From Bacteroidota bacterium (GTDB lineage: Bacteria; Bacteroidota; Bacteroidia; CAILMK01; JAAYUY01), in NCBI GenBank assembly GCA_016776505.1, contig JADHTG010000005.1, positions 1-64,000 of the forward strand: a stretch of DNA of 64,000 nucleotides, in the 5' to 3' direction. The notes under the pieces were generated by a model. That model did not search any database and was not told the DNA's origin. It worked only from the letters and a program-made list of their open reading frames with translations. Shown here piece after piece: positions 56,826-64,000 of this stretch; position 1 is the stretch's first letter; the number at the start of each line of letters is the position of its first letter. The position numbers and the translations under genes are program-made.

Positions 56826-58943
56826 TTATACAATTAATGTCTCACCTTTTATTTTTGCCAATAATTTTGTTTCAATTGCCTCTGGCACCCTGTCGTAATG
56901 CGAGAAAGTGACTGTTGAAAGTCCCCGACCAGAAGTAAGGGTTCTTAGGGTTGTTACGTAACCAAACATTTCTGATAATGGAACTTTGGCTTTCACTATT
57001 TGAGAATTTCCTCTCATATCAGCTCCTTCCATTTGACCACGTCTTCTATTCAGATCGCCAATAATATCACCCAAATATTCTTCCGGAGTAACGACTTCCA
57101 CATTCATAAATGGTTCCATAAGAACCGGGTTTGCTTTTCTGGCGGCTTCCTTAAATCCGATTTTTGCTGCAATTTCAAATGCAAGAGCATCAGAATCAAC
57201 AGGATGATAGTTGCCATCAAAAACCCTTACCTTCACTCCTTCTAAAGGATAGCCTGCAACAACACCATTTGACAAGGCGATATTGAATCCTTTTTCAATT
57301 GCAGGGATAAATTCCCTGGGAATTTTTCCTCCTACAATTTCATTTAGGAACTGTACTCCTTTTACGCCTTCGTCGGGAGGAGACAATTCAAATTCAATAT
57401 CCGCAAATTTACCTCTACCACCTGTTTGCTTTTTATATACTTCATGATAAATAACCGAAGAGGTTAAAGCCTCTTTATAGGAAACCTCAGGTGCACCCTG
57501 GTTACAATCTACTTTAAATTCTCTTTTTAGCCGATCTACAATTATTTCCAAATGCAGTTCTCCCATTCCAGAAATAACAGTCTGACCTGTGTCAGGGGTA
57601 GTTTTAACGGTAAAAGTTGGATCTTCTTCAGCTAACTTACCTAAAGCTATGCTGAGTTTATCCATATCTGCCTGGGTTTTTGGTTCCACCGCGATTCCAA
57701 TGACAGGATCTGGAAAATCCATGGATTCCAATAAAATGGGGTGTTTTAAATTGGTCAGTGTATCTCCCGTTTTAATATCCCTGAATCCCACTCCTGCACC
57801 AATATCACCTGCTGAAATATGATTGATGGGGTTTTGCTTATTGGCGTGCATCTGGTAGATCCTGGACATTCTTTCTTTCTTGTTTGTCCTGATATTCAGT
57901 ACCGCTTCTCCACTGTTTAAAGTTCCCGAATAAACACGGAAGTAGGCTAATTTACCCACAAAAGGATCGGTTACAATTTTAAATACCAATGAACTGAAAG
58001 GTTCTTTTGCGTCGGCTTTCCTTGACTCTTCCTTATTATTATCAGGATTAATTCCAACTACAGGAAGTAAATCATCCGGAGAAGGAAGGTATTTAATGAT
58101 CGCATCCAGCAAAGGCTGGATCCCTTTGTTTTTAAATGCCGATCCACAAAAAACCGGTGTAATATTCATTGAAATTGTTGCCAGCCGAACAGCATTCTCA
58201 ATTTCCTCCTCTTTTATTGTATCCGGATCTGTTAAAAATTTCTCCATCAGGACATCATCATAGTCAGAAACGGACTCCAGCAATTTTTCTCTCCATTCAA
58301 ATGCCATATCTTCCAGATCGGCTGGTATATCCACAGTTTGAAAAGACATGCCAAAATCAGCTTCATCCCAGATCAGGGCTTTCATGGAGATCAAATCGAT
58401 GCTTCCTGTAAAATCATTTTCTGCACCGATTGGAATATGAATGGGCAGCGGATTGGCACCCAATTTATTTTTAAGTTGATCGACTACGGCAAAAAAGTCG
58501 GCACCGGCACGATCCATTTTATTTACAAAAGCTATTCTTGGAACATGATACTTATTTGCTTGTTTCCATACAGTTTCTGATTGGGGTTCGACCCCTCCAA
58601 CTGCACAAAAAAGCGCAACAGCGCCATCCAGCACACGCAATGATCTTTCCACTTCTACCGTAAAATCAACATGGCCGGGTGTGTCGATAATATTTATATT
58701 GTAAGGCTTGTCTTTATATTTCCAGAAAATTCTTGTGGTAGCAGAAGTAATGGTGATTCCTCTTTCCTGTTCCTGGACCATCCAGTCCATGGTAGCTGCA
58801 CCTTCATGTACTTCCCCCATTTTATAATTCACACCCGCATAATACAATATCCTTTCTGTAGTCGTAGTTTTACCTGCATCAATATGAGCCATAATGCCGA
58901 TATTACGATTATAGAATAGACCTGTATTTGGAGTTGTTGCCAT
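56826..58943 (-). CDS. fusA: Elongation factor G
   Basis: A GTPase of 705 residues that drives tRNA-mRNA translocation and ribosome recycling. The G motifs are AHIDAGKTT (19-27), DTPGHVDF and NKMDR; domain IV carries [15 protein letters not shown]. Standard length for bacterial EF-G. It follows rpsG by 6 nt. No tuf gene stands beside it, unlike in E. coli. Confidence 0.96.
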   Translation of the reverse strand: MATTPNTGLFYNRNIGIMAHIDAGKTTTTERILYYAGVNYKMGEVHEGAATMDWMVQEQERGITITSATTRIFWKYKDKPYNINIIDTPGHVDFTVEVERSLRVLDGAVALFCAVGGVEPQSETVWKQANKYHVPRIAFVNKMDRAGADFFAVVDQLKNKLGANPLPIHIPIGAENDFTGSIDLISMKALIWDEADFGMSFQTVDIPADLEDMAFEWREKLLESVSDYDDVLMEKFLTDPDTIKEEEIENAVRLATISMNITPVFCGSAFKNKGIQPLLDAIIKYLPSPDDLLPVVGINPDNNKEESRKADAKEPFSSLVFKIVTDPFVGKLAYFRVYSGTLNSGEAVLNIRTNKKERMSRIYQMHANKQNPINHISAGDIGAGVGFRDIKTGDTLTNLKHPILLESMDFPDPVIGIAVEPKTQADMDKLSIALGKLAEEDPTFTVKTTPDTGQTVISGMGELHLEIIVDRLKREFKVDCNQGAPEVSYKEALTSSVIYHEVYKKQTGGRGKFADIEFELSPPDEGVKGVQFLNEIVGGKIPREFIPAIEKGFNIALSNGVVAGYPLEGVKVRVFDGNYHPVDSDALAFEIAAKIGFKEAARKANPVLMEPFMNVEVVTPEEYLGDIIGDLNRRRGQMEGADMRGNSQIVKAKVPLSEMFGYVTTLRTLTSGRGLSTVTFSHYDRVPEAIETKLLAKIKGETLIV

Positions 58944-58949
58944 TGGTTT

Positions 58950-59420
58950 TTAGAATCTAAAATGTGAAAATGCTTTGTTTGCTTCGGCCATTCTGTGTGT
59001 ATCTTCTTTTTTCTTTACAGCGGCCCCTTCATTATTATAGGCAGCAATAATTTCGGCAGCTAATTTATCTGACATTGTTTTCCCCCCTCTTTTGCGTGCA
59101 TATGTATACATCCACTTCATTCCAAGAGAAGCTCGTCTTCCTTCTTTCACTTCTGTAGGAATTTGAAAAGTAGCGCCACCTATTCGCCTGCTTTTAACTT
59201 CCACGGAAGGCATGATATTATTCAAAGCTACTTTCCACATTTCAAGCTCATCTTTATCTTTATTCTTGTCTTTCACAATCTCTAAAGCATCATAAATCAC
59301 CTTAAATGCAACTGCTTTTTTTCCATCAATCATCATGTTGTTGACAAACTTGGTCAGCAGAACATCACCATATCTTGGATCTGGTTTAATTTCATGTTTC
59401 TTCGGACGCCCTTTTCTCAT
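58950..59420 (-). CDS. rpsG: Ribosomal protein S7
   Basis: A 156-residue primary 16S rRNA-binding protein of the 30S head. It begins MRKGRPKKHEIKPDPRYGDV and has SRRIGGATFQIPTEVKEGRR. It sits between rpsL and fusA, the normal str order. Confidence 0.97.
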   Translation of the reverse strand: MRKGRPKKHEIKPDPRYGDVLLTKFVNNMMIDGKKAVAFKVIYDALEIVKDKNKDKDELEMWKVALNNIMPSVEVKSRRIGGATFQIPTEVKEGRRASLGMKWMYTYARKRGGKTMSDKLAAEIIAAYNNEGAAVKKKEDTHRMAEANKAFSHFRF

Positions 59421-59439
59421 TTAATTTTAATTTATTCAA

Positions 59440-59814
59440 TTATTTTTTAGGTTTTTTAGTCCCGTATTTTGAACGGGATTGCGTTCTGCCATCTACACCC
59501 AAGGTGTCCAATGCCCCTCGAATAATGTGATATCTGACACCGGGCAGGTCTTTTACCCTTCCACCTCTAATTAATACAATGGAGTGTTCCTGCAGGTTAT
59601 GACCTTCTCCAGGAATATACACATTCACCTCTTTTCCGTTGGTAAGCCTTACTCTTGCAACCTTACGCATAGCAGAATTAGGTTTTTTAGGCGTTGAAGT
59701 GTACACTCTGGTACAAACACCTCTTTTTTGTGGACAAGAATCTAGTGCAGGAGACTTGCTTTTTTTGACAATTTGCCTCCTTCCTTTTCTTACTAATTGT
59801 TGTATAGTTGGCAT
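59440..59814 (-). CDS. rpsL: Ribosomal protein S12
   Basis: A 124-residue decoding-centre protein. The streptomycin loops are both wild type in form: [11 protein letters not shown] and [12 protein letters not shown]. The Asp in the second loop is the site methylthiolated in E. coli. It is the first gene after a promoter at 59848-59855. Confidence 0.97.
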   Translation of the reverse strand: MPTIQQLVRKGRRQIVKKSKSPALDSCPQKRGVCTRVYTSTPKKPNSAMRKVARVRLTNGKEVNVYIPGEGHNLQEHSIVLIRGGRVKDLPGVRYHIIRGALDTLGVDGRTQSRSKYGTKKPKK

Positions 59815-59847
59815 AGACCTATAATTATTTCAATTTTTAAAGGACTG

Positions 59848-59855
59848 CAAAGGTA
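59848..59855 (-). promoter_or_regulatory. Bacteroidota -7 box of the str/S10 supercluster
   Basis: The minus strand reads TACCTTTG followed by cagtcc, 34 nt before the rpsL ATG. The -33 position is taken by an inverted repeat at 59861-59882. Confidence 0.55.
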
Positions 59856-59860
59856 TAACT

Positions 59861-59882
59861 CTTTTCTATATTAATAGAAAAG
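59861..59882. promoter_or_regulatory. Perfect inverted repeat at the rpsL promoter
   Basis: Arms cttttctat and atagaaaag (9 bp each) flank a 4-nt atta loop. It lies 5 nt upstream of the -7 box and 26 nt after the DUF3467 stop. No T-run follows on the minus strand, so a terminator is unlikely. It may be an operator or an RNA hairpin in readthrough transcripts from rpoC. Confidence 0.45.
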
Positions 59883-59908
59883 TACCTTCAATTATATTAT
59901 ATATTATT

Positions 59909-60226
59909 TTACGCTTTTGGTACAGGTCCTCCAAAATTCAGAGGGATCCCTTCAAAGCCATCTTCTTTCTTAATTGGACCATGAAGTGATTCAAACTTAT
60001 TGATGTTCTCCTGCAAAGCGCCAAGTAATCTTTTAGCGTGTTGTGGCGATAACACGATCCGTGATTTCACTTTCGCTTTCGGGATACCCGGCATGATTCG
60101 GATAAAATCAATAACAAACTCCTGATTTGAGTGTGTAATGATGGCCAAATTCGAGTATAATCCCTCAGCAATCTCCTCCGGCAATTCTATGTTCAACTGA
60201 TTTTGTTTTGGTGTATTTTCTTCCAT
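59909..60226 (-). CDS. DUF3467-domain protein
   Basis: A 105-residue cytoplasmic protein found behind rpoC in many Bacteroidota. Seen are ELPEEIAEGLYSNLAIITHS, then DFIRIMPGIPKAKVKSRIVL and SPQHAKRLLGALQENI, the full DUF3467 pattern. No function is known. Placement 11 nt after rpoC suggests a link to transcription, but that is only context. Confidence 0.85.
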   Translation of the reverse strand: MEENTPKQNQLNIELPEEIAEGLYSNLAIITHSNQEFVIDFIRIMPGIPKAKVKSRIVLSPQHAKRLLGALQENINKFESLHGPIKKEDGFEGIPLNFGGPVPKA

Positions 60227-60237
60227 GATTCAATATT

Positions 60238-63200
60238 TTAGGATTGTTCTTCCTCTTTTTCTTCCTGCTTCTCAGCCATCAGAAGTTCATATTCCTCTTT
60301 TGAACCAACAAGAACACTATTGAACTCAGTTAAACCGGTTCCGGCCGGAATTCTGTGTCCTACAATAACATTCTCTTTAATACCCAGCATGTGATCAGTT
60401 TTACCAGCAATTGCCGCTTCATTAAGTACTTTTGTAGTTTCCTGGAACGAGGCCGCGGATAGAAAACTATTCGTACCTAAACTAGCACGGGTGATTCCTT
60501 GTAGTAACGGACTTACCGTAGCAGTAGTAGCATCCCTTGCTTCTACCAGCTTTTTATCTTTACGCTTGAGATTGGAATTTTCTTCCCTTAATCTCCTGGC
60601 GTTTATTATCATTCCTTTCTTGAGTGTAGCTGAATCGTTTTCTTCGATCACTACTTTTTTATCATAAATCCAGTTGTTTTCTTTGATCACTTCAAATTTA
60701 TCAACTGCATCTCCTTCCAGGAACCTGGTATCTCCAGGATTTTGAATGGTCACCTTCTGCATCATTTGCCTGGTGATCACCTCAATGTGTTTGTCATTGA
60801 TTTTCACACCCTGTAAACGATAAACTTCCTGGATCCCATTTAATATATATTGCTGTACTGCAAACGGTCCTTTGATTTTTAAAATATCAGCGGGAGTGAT
60901 GGCTCCATCTGATAATGCATTTCCTGCCTTTATAAAGTCATTCTCCTGAACCAGGATATGCTTTGATAGAGGAACAAGATATTTCTTTTCATCACCTTGT
61001 TTGGAAGCGATCATAATCTCGCGATTTCCTCTTTTCACTCCTCCGAAAGTTACGACCCCATCGATTTCTGAAATAACAGCCGGATTAGACGGGTTCCTGG
61101 CTTCAAACAATTCAGTAACTCTTGGCAAACCACCGGTAATATCCCTAGTTCGGCTTGTTGACCTCGGTATTTTAATCAATGTAGTACCGGTTGTTATTGT
61201 GCTTTCATCCTGGATCATAATATGACCCCCAACTGGTGCATTGTAATCTTTTAACACATTTCCATCCTTATCTTCAATAATAATGGACGGTATTTTGGTC
61301 TTATCTTTTGTTTCTATAAGTACTTTCTCCTTGTGTCCTGTTTGTTCGTCAGCCTCTTCTCTATACGTTATATTTTCAATGATGTGCTTGAATTTAATTT
61401 TGCCATCAAACTCAGAAATAATGAGTGCATTGTAAGGATCCCAACTGCAAAGTTTTTGATCTTTTTTCACTAAATCGCCATCTTTTACCTCGAGAATGGC
61501 TCCATACGGAATATTATGAGTATAGATACTTACCTGCATTTTAGTATCAATGATCCTAATTTCACCAGATCTACTCACTACAATTTTGCGTTTTTCTCCA
61601 TCTTCTTCATACTGTACACTACGAATACCTTCAAATTCTAATTTTCCATCTATTTTAGCATTGATCTGACTTTCGGAAGCAATTTTTGATGCTGTTCCAC
61701 CTACATGGAATGTACGCAATGTCAGCTGTGTACCAGGTTCTCCAATTGATTGGGCTGCAATTACTCCGACCGCCTCACCTCGCTGAATCATTCGACCTGT
61801 GGCGAGATTTCTTCCATAGCACTTCTCACACACTCCACTTCTTGCTTCACAGGTTAAAACGGAACGAATTTCAACACTTTCAATAGGGCTGTCTGTAATC
61901 AGATGAGCAATATCCTCCGTGATTTCATTACCAGCAGTGATGATCAATCCGGATGTGATCGGGTGATAAATGTCATGCAAAGCAACCCGACCTAAAATCC
62001 TTTCATACAGTGTTTCAACGATCTCTTCATTGTCTTTCAGCGCAGAAATATCCAAGCCTCTCAATGTCCCGCAATCGTTTTCACGAATAACCACATCCTG
62101 TGCAACATCGTGTAGCCTCCTGGTCAGGTAACCTGCATCAGCAGTTTTCAATGCCGTATCAGCAAGACCTTTACGCGCTCCATGAGTAGAGATGAAATAT
62201 TCAAGTACTGATAATCCTTCTTTAAAATTTGAAATAATCGGGTTTTCGATGATTTCACCTGCCCCACCACCTGAAATATGCTTTCGTGGTTTTGCCATTA
62301 ATCCTCTCATTCCGCCCAATTGCCTGATCTGTTCTTTTGAACCCCTCGCACCTGAATCCAACATCATATATATCGGATTAAAACCATCTCTATCTGTTGC
62401 CAGATGCGTTAACAGGTGTTTGGTTACACTATTAGTAATACGTGTCCATATATCAATTACCTGGTTATATCTTTCGTTGTTTGTGATAAAACCCTGTAAA
62501 TAATTGTCCGTAATTTCATCTACTTCATTCTGTGCATTATCAATCAGATGTTCTTTCTCAGAAGGAACAGGGATATCATTTACATTAAATGACAGACCTC
62601 CAATGAACGAATAGTGAAAACCAAGGTCTTTGATATCATCCAGGAATTTGGCAGTTTTCTGATAGCCTGTTTTCATGATAATATTGCCGATGATATCTCT
62701 TAAAGCTTTCTTGGTTAGTAATTCATTAATAAAGCCCATTTCATCGGGAACATGCTGATTTAAAATTATTCGTCCGATTGTTGTTTCTATTAACTCCTTT
62801 TTTAAGCTGCCATCAGTTTGAATTTTATTAACCAGTATTTTTACATAGGCATGAAGATCTGCTTTATGATGCTCGTATGCTATTAATGCATCTTCCGAAG
62901 AATAAAAGATAGATCCTTCGCCAGCTACAGTTTCCTCTTTTGTTGATCTTTTTCCCTTCGTCAGGTAATAAAGACCCAGCACCATATCCTGGGAAGGAAC
63001 CACAATTGGGGATCCGTTGGCCGGAGTCAGTATATTATGAGATGCAAGCATCAATAATTGTGCTTCCAGAATTGCAGCATGCCCGAGTGGCACATGAATC
63101 GCCATTTGGTCACCGTCAAAGTCAGCATTAAATCCTGTACAAACCAGCGGATGAAGCTGAATGGCTTTTCCTTCTACCAATTTGGGTTGAAAAGACTGGA

Positions 63201-63999
63201 TACCCAGTCGGTGAAGTGTAGGGGCACGGTTGAGAAGTACCGGATGTCCTTTTAACACATTTTCAAGGATATCCCATATCATATTGTCTTTTCGCTCAAC
63301 GATCTTTTTGGCAGATTTCACTGTTTTAACAATCCCTCTTTCGATCAGTTTCCTGATGATAAAAGGTTTAAACAGCTCAGCTGCCATTGCTTTAGGAACA
63401 CCACATTCATGCATTTGGAGAGTAGGACCAACAACAATAACTGAACGTCCTGAAAAGTCTACTCTTTTTCCAAGCAGGTTCTGACGAAAACGACCTTGCT
63501 TGCCTTTCAGCATATCACTTAAGGATTTCAGAGGCCGGTTACCTTCTGTTTTAACTGCACTTGCCTTCCTGGAGTTATCAAACAGGGAATCTACTGCTTC
63601 CTGAAGCATTCGCTTTTCATTTCTTAAAATAACTTCAGGAGCCTTAATTTCAATCAGTCTTTTCAGCCGGTTGTTCCGGATAATTACCCTTCGATACAGG
63701 TCATTCAAGTCGGAAGAAGCAAAGCGGCCACCATCCAATGGCACCAGCGGTCTGAGTTCCGGTGGCATTACAGGTAAGATCTTAATCATCATCCATTCCG
63801 GACTGTTTTCGGCTGATACATTTGCCTCCCGGAAACTTTCAATTACTTTCAGTCTCTTAAGTGCATCATGTTTTCTTTGTTGAGAAGTTTCTGTATTGGC
63901 CTTGTGTCTTAAATGGTATGACAGATCATCCAGGTTGATCCGCGTCAACAAATCAAATAAGGATTCTCCACCCATTTTAGCAATGAACTTATTGGGATC
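60238..63999 (-). CDS. rpoC: RNA polymerase beta' subunit, N-terminus cut by window edge
   Basis: The largest RNA polymerase subunit. About 1,253 codons are present; the frame continues through [11 protein letters not shown] to the window edge, so roughly the first 170-190 residues are missing, including the first zinc site. Present are the catalytic [14 protein letters not shown] that binds Mg2+, the [19 protein letters not shown] bridge-helix region and the second zinc site cysteines ([16 protein letters not shown]). The C-terminus is acidic (QEEKEEEQS). It is transcribed toward DUF3467 and the str operon. Confidence 0.97.
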   Translation of the reverse strand, partial: DPNKFIAKMGGESLFDLLTRINLDDLSYHLRHKANTETSQQRKHDALKRLKVIESFREANVSAENSPEWMMIKILPVMPPELRPLVPLDGGRFASSDLNDLYRRVIIRNNRLKRLIEIKAPEVILRNEKRMLQEAVDSLFDNSRKASAVKTEGNRPLKSLSDMLKGKQGRFRQNLLGKRVDFSGRSVIVVGPTLQMHECGVPKAMAAELFKPFIIRKLIERGIVKTVKSAKKIVERKDNMIWDILENVLKGHPVLLNRAPTLHRLGIQSFQPKLVEGKAIQLHPLVCTGFNADFDGDQMAIHVPLGHAAILEAQLLMLASHNILTPANGSPIVVPSQDMVLGLYYLTKGKRSTKEETVAGEGSIFYSSEDALIAYEHHKADLHAYVKILVNKIQTDGSLKKELIETTIGRIILNQHVPDEMGFINELLTKKALRDIIGNIIMKTGYQKTAKFLDDIKDLGFHYSFIGGLSFNVNDIPVPSEKEHLIDNAQNEVDEITDNYLQGFITNNERYNQVIDIWTRITNSVTKHLLTHLATDRDGFNPIYMMLDSGARGSKEQIRQLGGMRGLMAKPRKHISGGGAGEIIENPIISNFKEGLSVLEYFISTHGARKGLADTALKTADAGYLTRRLHDVAQDVVIRENDCGTLRGLDISALKDNEEIVETLYERILGRVALHDIYHPITSGLIITAGNEITEDIAHLITDSPIESVEIRSVLTCEARSGVCEKCYGRNLATGRMIQRGEAVGVIAAQSIGEPGTQLTLRTFHVGGTASKIASESQINAKIDGKLEFEGIRSVQYEEDGEKRKIVVSRSGEIRIIDTKMQVSIYTHNIPYGAILEVKDGDLVKKDQKLCSWDPYNALIISEFDGKIKFKHIIENITYREEADEQTGHKEKVLIETKDKTKIPSIIIEDKDGNVLKDYNAPVGGHIMIQDESTITTGTTLIKIPRSTSRTRDITGGLPRVTELFEARNPSNPAVISEIDGVVTFGGVKRGNREIMIASKQGDEKKYLVPLSKHILVQENDFIKAGNALSDGAITPADILKIKGPFAVQQYILNGIQEVYRLQGVKINDKHIEVITRQMMQKVTIQNPGDTRFLEGDAVDKFEVIKENNWIYDKKVVIEENDSATLKKGMIINARRLREENSNLKRKDKKLVEARDATTATVSPLLQGITRASLGTNSFLSAASFQETTKVLNEAAIAGKTDHMLGIKENVIVGHRIPAGTGLTEFNSVLVGSKEEYELLMAEKQEEKEEEQS

Positions 64000-64000
64000 G

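Noticed and set aside
59861-59882. Inverted repeat read as an intrinsic terminator of rpoC-DUF3467
   Set aside because: No run of T follows the stem on the minus strand and the stem is AT-rich.

Overview
The window is an AT-rich, gene-dense piece of a Bacteroidota chromosome. The evidence is the TAnnTTTG promoter -7 boxes, the DUF6089 outer-membrane proteins between nadK and uppS, paired Skp/OmpH genes behind bamA, a DUF3467 gene behind rpoC, a short-chain-dehydrogenase type threonine dehydrogenase, and a zinc-less L36. No mobile element, rRNA, CRISPR array or prophage was seen. The family cannot be fixed from this sequence alone; a free-living, amino-acid-using lineage fits best.

Layout. 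1-178: an imperfect 116-bp-period repeat. 186-7822: housekeeping genes, namely a phosphopantetheinyl transferase, L-threonine dehydrogenase, a nucleoid-associated protein, a LUD protein overlapping LpxH, RF1, a PAP2 phosphatase and phosphoglucosamine mutase. 7938-11329: tRNA-Leu(TAG), trigger factor, ClpP and ClpX. 11311-21099 (minus): an envelope cluster of NAD kinase, four tandem DUF6089 proteins, UppS, BamA, two Skp-like chaperones and MurI. 21237-23060: an O-acyltransferase/N-acyltransferase pair resembling the glycine-lipid genes glsA/glsB. 23057-25485 (minus): CvpA, YqeY-like protein and glutamate dehydrogenase. 25768-30121: a TPR protein and a secreted GH3 glycosidase/beta-lactamase-like fusion.

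30265-41871 (minus) is a tightly packed 12-gene operon with every enzyme needed to take L-tryptophan through kynurenine, 3-hydroxyanthranilate and 2-aminomuconate to pyruvate and acetyl-CoA. No regulator or transporter lies beside it. A small TerB-like gene follows at 42153-42557.

42721-63999 (minus) is the rpoC-DUF3467-str-S10-spc-alpha supercluster, read from rpoC (cut by the window edge) to rplQ and closed by a clear intrinsic terminator. It lacks map between secY and infA and ends in an L17 with a very long acidic tail.

The points most worth a second look are the complete tryptophan meta-cleavage operon with a nearby candidate operator, the four-copy DUF6089 array with an invariant Cys four residues from the C-terminus, the glycine-lipid pair, the GH3/serine-hydrolase fusion, the L17 tail, and a perfect inverted repeat at the str operon promoter. 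No completely unknown system was identified with certainty.
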